From the NCBI RefSeq assembly GCF_002019735.1, contig NZ_KV917378.1:925869-989868 (forward strand): DNA of 64,000 bases, given 5' to 3'. The notes under the pieces are model-generated. The model saw nothing but the letters and a program-made list of their open reading frames with translations. It ran no database searches and was not told the origin of the DNA. Of the stretch, positions 1-10,126 are shown piece after piece. The stretch is from Salipaludibacillus agaradhaerens. GTDB lineage: Bacteria > Bacillota > Bacilli > Bacillales > Salisediminibacteriaceae. The translations under genes and the position numbers were made by a program. How positions within the stretch are numbered: the stretch's first letter is position 1; each line of letters starts with the position of its first letter.

Positions 1-824
1 TTATAGTTCCATTCATCTTGGCTATACTTTACCTTAGCTAGATGAAGAATTTCTTCTTCCTGCGAAGCTGTTAGTACTAACTCTTCAAATTGAACGTTCA
101 GCGCTGTTTCAAATCCAGCACGAAAGTTTTTTTTCATCACTGCCAAAGATGGTGGCTCAGGTATTAATTCGTCAATAGCTGCGGCTTTCGATTTAAACCC
201 TTTCTGCATACGCTCTCGAACTCTTTCACTCGGATATAAAAATAAATCAAACAGCTTATCTTCATCTAATGATCTAATAATTGACCCATGCTGAAGAATA
301 ATGCCTTTTTGTCTCGTTTGAGCACTCCCTGCGATTTTCCTGCCCTCCACAACCATCTCATACCATGAAGGAGCGTCAAAGCACACTGATGAGCGGGGGT
401 TCTTTAACATTTCCCGTTCTGCCTTCGTCTGGGGGATTGCAAATTCAGCTTTAAGGCCAAGACGATTAAATCCTTCCAACAATCCAGCCGAAATAACTCG
501 GTAAGCTTCCGTGACGGACTCAGGCATGTCAGGGTGATCCTCAGAGACAATGACGCTGTATGTCAATTCATCATCATGTAATACGCCCCTTCCACCAGTT
601 GGACGTCTCACAAACCCAAGCTTATGTTTTTTAACAGCCTCAAAATTAATTTCTTTATGTACTTTTTGAAAATAGCCAACTGAAAGTGTTGCTGGCATCC
701 ACCCATAAAAACGCACAACTGGATAAATGAGTCCAGCGCGATGCCAATCCATTAGTTTCTCATCCATTGCCATGTTATAAGCAGGGCCCTTGTTTTTTGA
801 ATCTATAAAAAACCATGTATCCAC
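1..824 (-). CDS. lipM: Octanoyl-[GcvH]:protein transferase LipM, 3' end cut by window edge
   Basis: BPL/LplA/LipB-fold protein that takes octanoate from octanoyl-ACP onto GcvH, the first step of lipoate assembly. I read 274 residues from a GTG start at 824, behind AAGGAGG at 832-838; the frame is still open at base 1, and the family is about 278 residues, so only a few codons are missing. The RRPTGGRG motif is near residues 73-80. The likely catalytic Cys is about residue 148 in [10 protein letters not shown], followed by GRKIAGSAQ and LQHGS. It neighbours the glycine cleavage genes, whose H protein is its known acceptor. The TTA at bases 1-3 is out of frame and is not the stop. Confidence 0.93.
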   Translation of the reverse strand, partial: MDTWFFIDSKNKGPAYNMAMDEKLMDWHRAGLIYPVVRFYGWMPATLSVGYFQKVHKEINFEAVKKHKLGFVRRPTGGRGVLHDDELTYSVIVSEDHPDMPESVTEAYRVISAGLLEGFNRLGLKAEFAIPQTKAEREMLKNPRSSVCFDAPSWYEMVVEGRKIAGSAQTRQKGIILQHGSIIRSLDEDKLFDLFLYPSERVRERMQKGFKSKAAAIDELIPEPPSLAVMKKNFRAGFETALNVQFEELVLTASQEEEILHLAKVKYSQDEWNY

Positions 825-1009
825 AACTTATCCTCCTTCACTACTACCTGTTTTTATCATAACCAATCTGCTAATTGATGACAAAACAAAACACTCTAAC
901 GTTGCCAACAGAAGCTTTTCCGTTTATCATTTATTAGGGACGGTGACACTTGGACTACGAGCGCTGTTTCATTTAAAATAGAATACATAGATGTTAAGGA
1001 GGGGCCTGC

Positions 1010-1384
1010 ATGGAAACTTGGTTACTGATACTCATTACTGTTGCGCTTATCGTTTTACTCTTATTGCGCATAAAAAAGCCCAAGTATTTAAAAACGTTAA
1101 GCCAGGAAGAATTCAAAGAAAATTATCGAAAAGCTCAGTTAATCGATGTACGGGAAGAACGAGAGTTTAAGACCGGTCACATTCTTGGTGCGAGAAATAT
1201 CCCATTATCCCAAATGAAACAGCGTATGACTGAAATTCGACCGGACAAGCCTGTTTATTTATATTGCCAAAATGGTTCTCGTACTGTTCAAGCCGCAAAA
1301 ATCCTTCGGAAAAAACGAGGAGCTCAAGACTTGAATCATTTAAAAGGTGGCTTTCGTAAGTGGACAGGTAAAATTAAAAAATAG
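1010..1384 (+). CDS. yqhL: Membrane-anchored rhodanese-like protein YqhL
   Basis: 124 residues. One N-terminal membrane helix (about 3-20) is followed by a single rhodanese domain with IDVREEREF near 45-53 and the active loop CQNGSRT with the sulfur-accepting Cys at about 86. The family moves sulfane sulfur, but the physiological partner is unknown. The start has a good ribosome site (TAAGGAGGGG) about 7 bases upstream. It lies divergent from lipM, as in B. subtilis. A small hairpin at 1413-1430 may end the transcript. Confidence 0.93.
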   Translation: METWLLILITVALIVLLLLRIKKPKYLKTLSQEEFKENYRKAQLIDVREEREFKTGHILGARNIPLSQMKQRMTEIRPDKPVYLYCQNGSRTVQAAKILRKKRGAQDLNHLKGGFRKWTGKIKK

Positions 1385-1771
1385 TTCACTCTCTATGCTG
1401 CATCATTAGGTTAGCCCTTAGTTGAGGGCTATCATGTGTGAGCCCGTGCACTTTCAAGCCACGGCCTCACACATTATCCTTCATTCTCTTTTTCATTGCC
1501 TCTTACTAATAGATGAATGACATGTAAAAAACTTCAGAAATAGGGAGTCTAGTTTTTACACTTCCCTCACACCTACAGTTCTAATTTGGATAACTATTAT
1601 TCAATCTCCCCTCTCAACTTATTGGTATGTTGTTTCAATTTACGTTCCCTAATAACTACTTAGAAAAAGGACACGCATTTATGCGTGAAAATACCACTGG
1701 AGCAAAGGTCAACCTTCATTACTAACGTCTTCATCCTTAGCAAACAAACTTTCTTTAACATCATCCCTACT
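1385..1771. other. Intergenic stretch with two hairpins, no gene
   Basis: AGCCCT/AGGGCT (1413-1430) forms a short stem just after yqhL. GTGTGAG/CTCACAC (about 1434-1471) flanks a second, imperfect stem. Neither has a convincing T-run. The remainder to 1771 shows no ORF with a ribosome site on either strand. Confidence 0.5.
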
Positions 1772-1817
1772 AAAAAATAGGTAGCCCTCAGATTGTGAGG
1801 GGCTACCTATTTTTTAG
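1772..1817 (-). terminator. Terminator of the gcv operon
   Basis: AATAGGTAGCCCCTCA pairs with its complement across a short loop and is flanked by A-run and T-run. It lies about 50 bases beyond the gcvPB stop, and the symmetry would allow it to work on both strands. Confidence 0.85.
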
Positions 1818-1865
1818 CTTTTAATCGAATTCGTTAAATTAGTTTTAGCTTGTATCCCATTATCA

Positions 1866-3326
1866 TTACGACCACGAATACTTTAACACAGGTTTTCTCG
1901 CAGCAGTCGTTTCGTCTAATCGATCAATTACTGTATGATGGGGAGCTTCTTGAACTAACTCAGGTGATTCCTCTACTTCTTTAGCAATTTGAATCATAGC
2001 TTCGCAAAACTCGTCTAATGTTTCTTTCGCTTCTGTTTCAGTAGGTTCTATCATCATGCATTCCTCAACATTTAATGGAAAGTAAATAGTGGGTGGATGA
2101 TACCCAAAATCTAATAATCGCTTAGCTATATCGAGTGTTCTAACACCTTGATTTTTCTGCCTTTTTCCTGATAGCACAAATTCATGTTTGCAATGCTGTG
2201 GATATGGGGTATCAAAATAAGGCTCCAATTTTCGTAGCATATAGTTGGCATTTAATACAGCATATTCAGATACTTTTCGTAAACCTATTGGCCCCATTGT
2301 ACGAATATAGGCGTACGCACGAACATTGATACCGAAATTACCAAAGAAAGGCTTGACTCGACCAATTGATTCAGGTGATGCATACTCAAGCTTATATGTG
2401 TTTTCTTCTTTAATGACAAGAGGGGCTGGTAAATAAGGGACAAGCTCTTTTTTTACTCCTACTGGACCTGACCCAGGCCCACCACCGCCATGAGGTGTAG
2501 TAAACGTTTTATGAAGGTTTAAATGCACCACATCAAATCCCATATCTCCAGGTCTTGTTATACCTAGTATGGCATTTGAGTTGGCCCCATCATAATATAA
2601 TTTACCACCAGCTTCATGAATAATATTTGCCATCTCAACAATTTGATTTTCAAATAAACCGAGAGTATTAGGATTTGTAAGCATTAATGCGGCTGTGTCT
2701 TCTCCAGCAATCTCCCGTAAATGATCTAAGTCAACCAACCCTTGCTCATTAGATGACACTGTAACCGATTCAAAGCCTGCTACAACTGCGGAAGCTGGAT
2801 TCGTACCATGTGCCGAATCCGGAACGATGACTTTTGTCCTTCTAAAATCTCCGTTAGCTTCATGAAAAGCTCTAATTAGCATGAGACCTGTCCATTCTCC
2901 ATGGGCGCCGGCAGCTGGCTGCAATGTGACTTGATCCATCCCTGTTATCTCTTCAAGGGAAGTTTGTAAGTGATACATGAGTTCAAGCGCTCCCTGAATC
3001 GTACTTTCACACTGATATGGATGAAGGTGAGCAAATCCTGGATAACGGGCTACATCTTCATTAATTTTAGGGTTATATTTCATTGTACAAGAGCCTAGAG
3101 GATAAAAACCGGAATCAACCCCATGATTTCGTCTTGATAACGCTGTGTAATGACGAACAATTTGTAACTCAGATACTTCCGGAAGCCTTGGGCCTATTTT
3201 TCGTTGAAATTTATCAGGAATACACTCATTGATATTAACAGCCTCAATATCTAATTCAGGTAAGCTATAGCCAGTGCGACCTTCATGACTTAATTCAAAA
3301 ATAAGTGCTTGATTTTTATTACTCAT
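1866..3326 (-). CDS. gcvPB: Glycine dehydrogenase (decarboxylating) subunit 2
   Basis: 486 residues. PLP subunit of the P protein, which decarboxylates glycine and passes aminomethyl to the lipoyl arm of GcvH. The PLP-binding Lys is about residue 273 in [25 protein letters not shown] (about 171-180) and YYDGANSNA (about 244-252) are typical of the family. It overlaps the end of gcvPA by 8 bases and is preceded by GGGGGAG, so the two halves of P are translationally coupled. It is the last gene of the glycine-riboswitch operon. Confidence 0.97.
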   Translation of the reverse strand: MSNKNQALIFELSHEGRTGYSLPELDIEAVNINECIPDKFQRKIGPRLPEVSELQIVRHYTALSRRNHGVDSGFYPLGSCTMKYNPKINEDVARYPGFAHLHPYQCESTIQGALELMYHLQTSLEEITGMDQVTLQPAAGAHGEWTGLMLIRAFHEANGDFRRTKVIVPDSAHGTNPASAVVAGFESVTVSSNEQGLVDLDHLREIAGEDTAALMLTNPNTLGLFENQIVEMANIIHEAGGKLYYDGANSNAILGITRPGDMGFDVVHLNLHKTFTTPHGGGGPGSGPVGVKKELVPYLPAPLVIKEENTYKLEYASPESIGRVKPFFGNFGINVRAYAYIRTMGPIGLRKVSEYAVLNANYMLRKLEPYFDTPYPQHCKHEFVLSGKRQKNQGVRTLDIAKRLLDFGYHPPTIYFPLNVEECMMIEPTETEAKETLDEFCEAMIQIAKEVEESPELVQEAPHHTVIDRLDETTAARKPVLKYSWS

Positions 3327-4668
3327 TGTTCTCCCCCAATACAGCTACAAAATGATCAATCTCTTCTTTTGTACGTAATTCAGTCACTGCAATAAGCATT
3401 TGGTTAGCCTTATCCTGATAAAATCTGGCAAGCTCTAAGCCTCCAATAATACCCTCAGCCAACAGTTTTTTATTTATCCTGTCTACTGATGATGATAATT
3501 CAATGACAAACTCGTTAAAAAATGGCTGTACTCCTAACACCTTTATGCCGTTTTTTTGTAATTGTTTTTTTGCATAATACGCTTTTTGGACATTTTGTTC
3601 TGCTAGTTCTCTAACACCTTTTTTTCCTAAAGCACTCATAGTGATAGAGGCAGCTAACGCATTTAATGCTTGATTGGAACAAATATTGCTCGTCGCTTTT
3701 TCTCGACGGATATGCTGTTCCCTTGCCTGAAGAGTGAGCACAAATCCCCGTTGCCCATGATCATCAGTCGTTTGTCCCACTAGTCGTCCTGGGACTTTAC
3801 GCATAAGCTTTTTCGTAACCGCAAAATAGCCACAATGGGGTCCACCTAGTTGAGTGGGGATACCAAATGGTTGAGCATCACCGACCACGACATCGGCATT
3901 ATACTCACCTGGTGGCTGAAGAATCCCAAGACTAAGTGGATTACTGGACACAATGAACAACGCTTTCTCTTTGTGTGCAATCGCTTCAATACTTGATAAA
4001 TCTTCTATTTGTCCAAAGAAGTTTGGATATTGAACAATGACACTAGCTGTATTTTCATTAAACTCCGCCTCTAACTGATCTAGATCAGTTATCCCCTCTT
4101 TTTCTTCAATCTCAACTACAGTAAGATTTTGACCTTTTGCACTTGTTTTAAGAACTTCACGTGCTTCAGGGTGAACGGTTTTAGACACGAGAATTTTTTT
4201 CTTTTTCGTATGTGCAGCACTCATCATGGCAGCTTCTGCAAGAGCTGTTTGTCCGTCATACATGGAGGAATTAGCTATCTCCATTCCTGTCAATTCACAA
4301 ATCATTGTTTGAAATTCAAAAATAGCTTGCAATTCTCCCTGAGAAATCTCCGGCTGATAAGGCGTATAAGCAGTAAAAAATTCAGATCTGAGTAACATGT
4401 GATTGACGACCGAAGGGATATAGTGCTCGTAAACACCTGCTCCTAAGAATGATGGATAGTCTTTTATATGGGTATTTTTTTCAGCTAGGCGTGTCATTTC
4501 TTTAATGAGTGCTGTTTCATCTAACGCTGATTCAATTGGTAAATCTCCTTTAAAGCGCACCTCTTTCGGTATATCAGCAAATAAATCCTCAATAGATGCT
4601 ACCCCAATTTCCTTCATCATGTCCTGCTGATCTTTCTCTGTCATCGGCAAATAACGAAATTTATCCAT
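3319..4668 (-). CDS. gcvPA: Glycine dehydrogenase (decarboxylating) subunit 1
   Basis: 449 residues. N-terminal half of the P protein, a fold-type I PLP enzyme homologue without the PLP lysine, which pairs with GcvPB. Recognisable segments are [12 protein letters not shown] (about 75-86), [14 protein letters not shown] (about 101-114) and the [16 protein letters not shown]-type region near 305-325. The ribosome site is AAGGGGGA. The gap from gcvT is 180 bases and is almost wholly filled by a dispersed repeat (4701-4865), unlike the tight spacing usual in this operon. Confidence 0.97.
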   Translation of the reverse strand: MDKFRYLPMTEKDQQDMMKEIGVASIEDLFADIPKEVRFKGDLPIESALDETALIKEMTRLAEKNTHIKDYPSFLGAGVYEHYIPSVVNHMLLRSEFFTAYTPYQPEISQGELQAIFEFQTMICELTGMEIANSSMYDGQTALAEAAMMSAAHTKKKKILVSKTVHPEAREVLKTSAKGQNLTVVEIEEKEGITDLDQLEAEFNENTASVIVQYPNFFGQIEDLSSIEAIAHKEKALFIVSSNPLSLGILQPPGEYNADVVVGDAQPFGIPTQLGGPHCGYFAVTKKLMRKVPGRLVGQTTDDHGQRGFVLTLQAREQHIRREKATSNICSNQALNALAASITMSALGKKGVRELAEQNVQKAYYAKKQLQKNGIKVLGVQPFFNEFVIELSSSVDRINKKLLAEGIIGGLELARFYQDKANQMLIAVTELRTKEEIDHFVAVLGENNE

Positions 4669-4700
4669 GGTGTTTCCCCCTTAGGTTTAGTCCCATTTAT

Positions 4701-4865
4701 AAAACGCCCCTTCAATCAGTGTGAATTTTCATTCATTTCCCACTGATTGGTCGTATAGTGAATTAGGACATTAGCGTCCGTTACCTCCCGCCTAATATAG
4801 ATAGATTTAATCTCTTCTCTCTATTTTGAGCAGGGAGTTTTACGAACGGTTATCTGTGATAAAAA
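4701..4865 (+). repeat. Dispersed hairpin repeat, copy A (full length)
   Basis: Best-preserved member of a family with eight copies in this window. In order: a CTTCAATCAGTG arm, a spacer and CCCACTGATTGG (hairpin 1); GGACATTAGCGTCC (hairpin 2); CCGTTACCTCCC facing a GGGAG-TTTTACGAACGGTTA segment (long-range pairing); and the end TATCTGTGATAAAAA. It overlaps the last 16 bases of gcvT. Confidence 0.8.
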
Positions 4866-5938
4866 GGTGTTTTAACAATCTTAGCTTTTGCCCGTCGTTT
4901 CCTAATTTGTACTTCTACCTCAGTATCTAAATCTTTATATGTGGCATCTATTAGAGCCAACCCTATATTTTTCTTTAATGTGGGTGATTGCGTACCAGTT
5001 GTAACGAACCCTATCTTCTCATCGTTTTTATAGACCTCGTATTGAGAACGTGGGATCCCTTTTTCAATCATCTCAAGTCCTACAAGCTTACGCGTTACTC
5101 CTTGTTCTTTCTGTCGCTTTAAAACATCCTTACCGATAAAGTTTGTTTCTTTTTCTGTTTTGACCGCAAAGCCTATACCTGCTTCTATTGGAGAAATAGT
5201 TTCGGATAATTCTTGGCCGTAAAGAGCTAATTTCGCCTCAAATCTCAGTGTATCTCGAGCTCCTAAACCACAAGGCAATATTCCAAACGCTGTTCCAGAT
5301 TCTATTAGCCGCTCCCATAGTAATACAGCATCCTCTGGACGGCAATATATTTCAAAACCATCTTCACCAGTATAGCCAGTTCGAGAAATGAGTACCGATT
5401 TTCCAGCAAGCTCTACCTGATCTCTAAACTTAAAAAATGTTATCTGATTTAAAGGCTCATTCGTAAGTTGTTGAGTAATTTCTTCGGCTTTTGGGCCCTG
5501 TATTGCTAATTGGGCATACTGATCAGAGGCATTAAAGATTTGAACATCTCCAAAGACATGCTGCTTCAACCAGTTGACATCTTTTTCTATATTAGCAGCA
5601 TTAACAACAAGTAACACATCTTCATCTGATTTCTTATAAAGAACAAGGTCATCTACAGTACCACCGTTCTCATAACACATGGCTGTATATTGACAACTTC
5701 CCACCTTTAATTTTTCAACATCATTTGTCAATATATGCTGAAGAAAGTTGAGTGTCCCTGGACCTTTAATTTCAATCTCACCCATGTGAGAAACATCAAA
5801 CAAACCTGCCTTCTCTCTAACAGCTGCGTGTTCTTCTTGGATGCTAGAAAATTGAACTGGGAGTTCCCAGCCTCCAAAATTAATCACCTTTGCTTTTTTT
5901 TCATAGGTCGTGAACAAGGGAGTTCTTTTTCCTGACAT
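4850..5938 (-). CDS. gcvT: Aminomethyltransferase (glycine cleavage T protein)
   Basis: 362 residues. Transfers the aminomethyl carbon from lipoyl-GcvH to tetrahydrofolate and releases ammonia. It has [15 protein letters not shown] near 46-60, the folate-binding [14 protein letters not shown] near 185-198 and [12 protein letters not shown] near 225-236. The start follows GGAGGTGAC. It is the first gene behind the tandem glycine riboswitch. The last codons (Tyr-His-Arg-stop) are made from the end of dispersed repeat copy A, so the natural C-terminus appears to have been replaced or trimmed by the element. Confidence 0.97.
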   Translation of the reverse strand: MSGKRTPLFTTYEKKAKVINFGGWELPVQFSSIQEEHAAVREKAGLFDVSHMGEIEIKGPGTLNFLQHILTNDVEKLKVGSCQYTAMCYENGGTVDDLVLYKKSDEDVLLVVNAANIEKDVNWLKQHVFGDVQIFNASDQYAQLAIQGPKAEEITQQLTNEPLNQITFFKFRDQVELAGKSVLISRTGYTGEDGFEIYCRPEDAVLLWERLIESGTAFGILPCGLGARDTLRFEAKLALYGQELSETISPIEAGIGFAVKTEKETNFIGKDVLKRQKEQGVTRKLVGLEMIEKGIPRSQYEVYKNDEKIGFVTTGTQSPTLKKNIGLALIDATYKDLDTEVEVQIRKRRAKAKIVKTPFYHR

Positions 5939-6070
5939 AGTAACGTCACCTCCAAATTTTTGATTGTCATTATGTAAAGATGTTTTCTGTTTCTAGGAGA
6001 GGTCCGCTTAAGTTAAAACTACCATACGAGTTATGAGGCGTAGAATACTGGTACGACATCTTATAACACA

Positions 6071-6114
6071 AAAAAAGACAGAAACATGCCTTTAAAACGA
6101 GACATGTCTCTGTC
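6071..6114 (-). terminator. Riboswitch-controlled terminator before gcvT
   Basis: On the minus strand GACAGAGACATG pairs with CATGTTTCTGTC and a run of seven T follows. The 5' arm overlaps the 3' closing strand of the second glycine aptamer. Glycine binding should therefore block this stem, giving an ON switch (inference from known glycine riboswitches). Confidence 0.88.
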
Positions 6115-6305
6115 GTGTGACCTGAGAGTTTTCCTTACTAGATAACTAATTTCTAATTTACCAGCAAAGTTTCCCCATGGGTGTCCTGCATTGTGCAGAT
6201 ACTTTCCAGAGTTGCGTCCAATAAGAGTCTTTTTGCCTGAGAGATTCACGCAACAAGTTGGTTTGCTCCTTCGGCGACGTTCGAACAGAACGTTCTCTCC
6301 CCTTA
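6105..6305 (-). promoter_or_regulatory. Tandem glycine riboswitch
   Basis: Read on the minus strand, aptamer 1 carries GGGGAGAG, CGCCGAAGGAGCAA and ATCTCTCAGGCAAA, followed by the linker CAACTCTGGA. Aptamer 2 carries CCATGGGGAAAC, AACTCTCAGGT and the closing CACGACAGAGA. These are the conserved elements of the double glycine aptamer placed before gcvT in bacilli. It controls gcvT-gcvPA-gcvPB through the following terminator. Confidence 0.95.
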
Positions 6306-6350
6306 TTTTCATTCGCATCGTATGTAATTTTATATTTCTTACGGAAACTG

Positions 6351-6379
6351 CTCATACTAACCCACAAAACATCTTTCAA
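6351..6379 (-). promoter_or_regulatory. Putative sigma-A promoter of the gcv operon
   Basis: TTGAAA (6374-6379), 17 bases, TATGAG (6351-6356). Transcription would begin near 6344, about 40 bases before the first glycine aptamer. The -10 is weak, so this is a best guess. Confidence 0.4.
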
Positions 6380-6506
6380 TATTCTTATGTTACCATTATT
6401 CAATTTTTTAAAGCAACCTTGAATTTTCATTTTTAGCACTTTACTGACTATTCAATTGATCCATATGACCAAGTACCTCTACATATCGAAAGGAAGGTTA
6501 GTACTT

Positions 6507-8180
6507 ATGAAACCATCTATTATATTAAATGATTCTTGGGAGTATCAATTTATCGATACCCTTGAACACCCTGCATCTTTTTCTAGCTGGGAACAATTTA
6601 ACATGGCTTTTCAAATCGGAAAACAACAGGTGATATCAACTTTCCAAGGTCTCGAAGCTCCAAAATACCTTCCTACATTGACTTTCCATGACTATCAGTA
6701 TGAAGCAGCAGAAAAGGCTGTCCAAGAGATGAATGGTAAAGCTATTTTAGCGGATGAAGTTGGGCTCGGAAAAACCATTGAAGCTGGTTTAATTTTAAAA
6801 GAATATATGATTCGTGGATTGGTTAAAAAAGTGTTGATATTAGCACCAGCTTCTCTTGTAAGTCAATGGTGTGTTGAATTAAATAGTAAGTTTTATATTC
6901 CTGCCATTGAGCAACGTAAAAAACCACAGTGGGAACATGTGGATATTATGGTTTCCTCGTTAGATACTGCCAAACGAGAGCCTCATGCATCAGTGATTAA
7001 AGACATTACTTATGATATGGTCATCATCGATGAAGCTCATAAATTGAAAAATAAGAATACTAAAAACTATCAGTTCATAAAAGAGCTCCAAAGAAAATTT
7101 TGTTTATTACTTACAGCAACTCCCGTACAGAATAAATTATCTGAGCTTTATTACCTCATTTCTCTTTTGAAACCTGGTTTCCTTGGCGATGAAGAGAGCT
7201 TCTCGAAACGTTTTAAAAAAAGAGAGCATGATGAGGAGTTAAGGCAGTTAATTCAAAAAGTAATGATTCGAACACGCCGTGAAGAAACGTCAATGTCGTG
7301 GCCTAAGCGTATTGTAGAAACCGTTCCCGTCCATTTTGATCAAAACTACTATACAGTCTACGAAAAGCTATCGGCTTTCAAACACCAGTTGAAACAATTA
7401 CAAGGAGGTACTCAAGCTGGATTTCTGACACTAACTCTTCAACGAGAATTATGCTCAAGTAAAGAAGCGGCATTACTGACACTTAGTCAGACACTTGAAA
7501 AGAATATATCTTATCCACCGATAATCATTAAGATGTTAAAAGAGATAATCACCGACTTAGCTGGCCTTAACACTCACCCAAAGGCAGAAAAGGTGTTAGA
7601 ATTAATCAGCTCTTGGCAGGCCAATGAAAAGGTCATAATCTTTACAGAATATAGAGCTTCTCAACTATATTTGCAATGGTTTTTAGCTCAACATGGGATC
7701 ACTTCAGTTCCCTTTCGTGGTGGCTTTAAGCGTAGTAAGAAAGATTGGATGAAGCAGCTGTTTAAAAATAATGCACAAGTATTAATTGCAACTGAAGCAG
7801 GTGGTGAAGGGATAAACCTTCAATTTTGCCATCGCATAATCAACTATGATCTTCCATGGAACCCTATGAGAATTGAACAACGAATAGGAAGAGTCCACAG
7901 ATTAGGGCAAGAAAATGATGTACACATTTACCACTTAGCAGTAGACAAAACCATTGAAGATCATATTCTTCACTTATTGTATAAGAAAATTGGCCTTTTT
8001 GAGGGCGTCGTAGGAGAGCTAGATGACATATTAGAGAAACTAGGAGAGACAAGTGTTCAAACTCATCTATCTCATATTTTTTCTCAATCTGATTCAGCTG
8101 GGGAAATGAAAGTGAAATTAGACCACCTCACATCTATTATGAATGAAACGGAAGGAGCTTCTTCTTATGCATCAAACTGA
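6507..8180 (+). CDS. yqhH: SNF2-family DEAH helicase YqhH
   Basis: 557 residues from the ATG at 6507. I prefer this start to the upstream ATG at 6456 because AAAGGAAGG lies 9 bases before it. Superfamily 2 motifs in order: ADEVGLGKTIEAG (Walker A, Lys about 89), IIDEAHKLKN (motif II), TATPVQNKL (motif III), then C-terminal ATEAGGEGINLQ (motif V) and RIEQRIGRVHRLGQ (motif VI). A DNA translocase of the RapA/SNF2 type with unknown target. Divergent from the gcv operon and overlapping yqhG by 14 bases. Confidence 0.92.
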   Translation: MKPSIILNDSWEYQFIDTLEHPASFSSWEQFNMAFQIGKQQVISTFQGLEAPKYLPTLTFHDYQYEAAEKAVQEMNGKAILADEVGLGKTIEAGLILKEYMIRGLVKKVLILAPASLVSQWCVELNSKFYIPAIEQRKKPQWEHVDIMVSSLDTAKREPHASVIKDITYDMVIIDEAHKLKNKNTKNYQFIKELQRKFCLLLTATPVQNKLSELYYLISLLKPGFLGDEESFSKRFKKREHDEELRQLIQKVMIRTRREETSMSWPKRIVETVPVHFDQNYYTVYEKLSAFKHQLKQLQGGTQAGFLTLTLQRELCSSKEAALLTLSQTLEKNISYPPIIIKMLKEIITDLAGLNTHPKAEKVLELISSWQANEKVIIFTEYRASQLYLQWFLAQHGITSVPFRGGFKRSKKDWMKQLFKNNAQVLIATEAGGEGINLQFCHRIINYDLPWNPMRIEQRIGRVHRLGQENDVHIYHLAVDKTIEDHILHLLYKKIGLFEGVVGELDDILEKLGETSVQTHLSHIFSQSDSAGEMKVKLDHLTSIMNETEGASSYASN

Positions 8181-8964
8181 GATACACAGCTTTTTAACAC
8201 ATTTCTTTAAAGAAAATCAATGTGATATTACCCTACTCTCTCCAAAAACCTTTCAAGTTCAGCTCACTAAAGAGATGGATAAAGCTTTAATGAACAGACC
8301 TTTTTACTGGCACTATGTTGAAAAGACAGGAGCTGAACCTCAACCTGCCACTTTAACATTAAAAACTGCGTATGAAGATGAAGAAAAACAACAAGCTGAG
8401 TTTATACATTTTGGTTCTCCACGACTACATGAGATCTTTCGTTTCGTTGAGAAGAAGGGAGCCCATGGAAAATTTTACGAAGGATTGAAAACTTCCTCAC
8501 AAGCTATATCATTGAAACCTTGGCTAAGTTTAAACGGGAAAATATCCTATAAGTGTCATCAGAAAAGAGAAACATTCTTTTCTATTGGGTTAAGTTTAAT
8601 AACAGGGGAAATGTTGAATGACTTTCATACGCTAATCGATGATCGCTCTTATCTTGTTACAATACCAGACTACTGCTTCACCCTTACGCCGTTAATAAAA
8701 CCGGCTACAGGGATAAGCCGTATTCAAAATCATATAAAGAAAAAGATTGAAAATGACAACCATGAATGGGCAGATGTCGCAGAGGAGAAAATGAAAAAAG
8801 ATTTATCATTATTGGATATCTTTTATGATGACGTTTTCCCAAAGCCAGCTTCTTATGAAAAAGAGAAAGAAGCTATTATCGAGCAATACAAACCGATTAT
8901 CGAGTTATCAATTATTAACGGCGGATTGTTTTATTTATACTCACACCCATTAGCTCAAAAATAA
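8167..8964 (+). CDS. yqhG: Conserved protein YqhG
   Basis: 265 residues from the ATG at 8167, chosen because GAAGGAG lies 9 bases upstream; an in-frame ATG at 8143 has no ribosome site. Soluble, no membrane segment, starting HQTEIHSFLTHFF, which matches the YqhG family. Function unknown. The 14-base overlap with the SNF2 helicase implies coupled expression and perhaps joint action. In B. subtilis sinI-sinR and the tasA operon follow; here the next gene is yqzE, only 28 bases away and convergent. Confidence 0.85.
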   Translation: MHQTEIHSFLTHFFKENQCDITLLSPKTFQVQLTKEMDKALMNRPFYWHYVEKTGAEPQPATLTLKTAYEDEEKQQAEFIHFGSPRLHEIFRFVEKKGAHGKFYEGLKTSSQAISLKPWLSLNGKISYKCHQKRETFFSIGLSLITGEMLNDFHTLIDDRSYLVTIPDYCFTLTPLIKPATGISRIQNHIKKKIENDNHEWADVAEEKMKKDLSLLDIFYDDVFPKPASYEKEKEAIIEQYKPIIELSIINGGLFYLYSHPLAQK

Positions 8965-8992
8965 CCCTTACAAATAATCAGCTAGAGCTAAT

Positions 8993-9172
8993 CTACTTAT
9001 GGCGATTGAATAAAAAGCGAAAAGCAATAGGAATTAATCCAAATAGACGGTACGACATGGGGGGGCGGTGCTTCTTTTTCAACTGTCTTTTTTCCTTTCG
9101 TTCTTCTCTGGGAATATCGACGTAAGTGACTAATTGTTCCGTCATATATTTCACATAATCATTTGTTTTCAT
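8993..9172 (-). CDS. yqzE: Small competence-operon protein YqzE
   Basis: 59 residues, MKTNDYVKYMTEQLVTYVD at the start, a KR-rich middle and a hydrophobic stretch LFGLIPIAFRFLF before NRHK. This matches YqzE, the last gene of the comG operon in bacilli, whose function is unknown. A GAAGGGTG ribosome site precedes it. It starts 89 bases after the comGG stop and probably ends the operon. Confidence 0.85.
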   Translation of the reverse strand: MKTNDYVKYMTEQLVTYVDIPREERKEKRQLKKKHRPPMSYRLFGLIPIAFRFLFNRHK

Positions 9173-9261
9173 TGATTATCACCCTTCATCCTAACGAATT
9201 AATCACCAGTATAACCAAAAATATGGTGAAATAGTCAGAACAGACGTAAAACTAAGATTAG

Positions 9262-9636
9262 TTATTCTTGCCAACTTTCTATTCTCCCTGTTCGTATGTT
9301 AAAAATAAAACTCACTTTTTTTTCATATGAGGAACGAGTTTCACTTGTTAAAAACACGTTATAATGACTCTCTTCTTGCTCAATTTCAAAAGTTACCATT
9401 CCTTCTTTATACACTAAAGTGCTTTTTGACACTAACGTATATTTTTCTTGCTGTTCGATCATTTCCACAATTTCTGCTGTCGCAGTTACGAGTAGTTGAT
9501 CTAAGGTAGCCCATTCTTGCTCTAAATTAGCAAATACCTTTTCATGTTCATAAAGGTTTAACAATGTCACCGTCGCTAGTGATAGGCACATTAATATAAT
9601 GAGCATAAGCATGAGTATAAAGCCTTTTTCATTCAT
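9262..9636 (-). CDS. comGG: Competence protein ComGG
   Basis: 124 residues from the ATG at 9636. AAGGAGGGGGAAG sits directly before it; a longer reading from 9660 lacks such a site. It has a short NEKGF leader and a hydrophobic N-helix (about 5-25) like minor pseudopilins, followed by a coiled, acidic domain. ComGG is a poorly conserved minor pseudopilin of the DNA-uptake filament; length and position fit. It overlaps comGF by 8 bases. Confidence 0.85.
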   Translation of the reverse strand: MNEKGFILMLMLIILMCLSLATVTLLNLYEHEKVFANLEQEWATLDQLLVTATAEIVEMIEQQEKYTLVSKSTLVYKEGMVTFEIEQEESHYNVFLTSETRSSYEKKVSFIFNIRTGRIESWQE

Positions 9637-10126
9637 CTTCCCCCTCCTTAATAAGGTCACTAGAGGTGAGCTCGGTAGCAGGGTGGATTAAGTTTTTTTG
9701 CCAAGTTATATTATTGTGCGCTACTTCTACCTTGATTCCGTAAGCTGTTTCAACTACTCGAAAGTCTGTCACTCGCTGTAAAAAAACTTCGTGGCCCATA
9801 CCTCTAACTTGACGTCTCACTGTATTTTTATATTTTTCATAGTGCACAATTTGATTGTCGAGAGGTCTAATAATAAACAATCTCTCTTCATTCTCATCTA
9901 CCCAATACGTATCACTTTCTCTAAATTCCGCTTGTAGGTGATTTACAAAAAGGACATATTCCTCATATGAAAAAGTATTGACTTCATGTGTCGCAAACAT
10001 CCAATAGTAAGCTATCGTCGAATAAAGTGTAACGACAACAACGAAAATAAATAAACCAATCATCGCCTCAATTAAAGAAAATCCTTTTTCATTTTTTATA
10101 GTAAGAATGACAGACTGATTGAGCAC
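9629..10126 (-). CDS. comGF: Competence minor pseudopilin ComGF
   Basis: 165 residues if GTG at 10126 is used; GGGAAGGA lies about 10 bases upstream. An ATG at 10159 would add 11 residues without a better site. The prepilin motif NEKGFSLIEAM has the KG/F cleavage site and Glu+5, followed by one membrane helix. A segment resembling the ComGF core (HYEKYKNTVRRQV, GHEVFL) lies about residues 95-120. Overlaps comGE by 38 bases. Confidence 0.8.
   Translation of the reverse strand: MLNQSVILTIKNEKGFSLIEAMIGLFIFVVVVTLYSTIAYYWMFATHEVNTFSYEEYVLFVNHLQAEFRESDTYWVDENEERLFIIRPLDNQIVHYEKYKNTVRRQVRGMGHEVFLQRVTDFRVVETAYGIKVEVAHNNITWQKNLIHPATELTSSDLIKEGEDE

Noticed and set aside
1-3. TTA at the window start read as the lipM stop codon
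   Set aside because: It is out of frame with the GTG at 824. The in-frame codons at 3-5 and beyond continue open, so the gene is cut by the window edge.
4129-4395. 88-codon plus-strand ORF inside gcvPA
   Set aside because: Antisense shadow of a certain gene, with no ribosome site and Cys/Phe/His-rich composition typical of reversed coding sequence.
6061-6439. Overlapping minus-strand ORFs across the gcvT leader
   Set aside because: The region is the glycine riboswitch and its terminator; RNA conservation explains the sequence.
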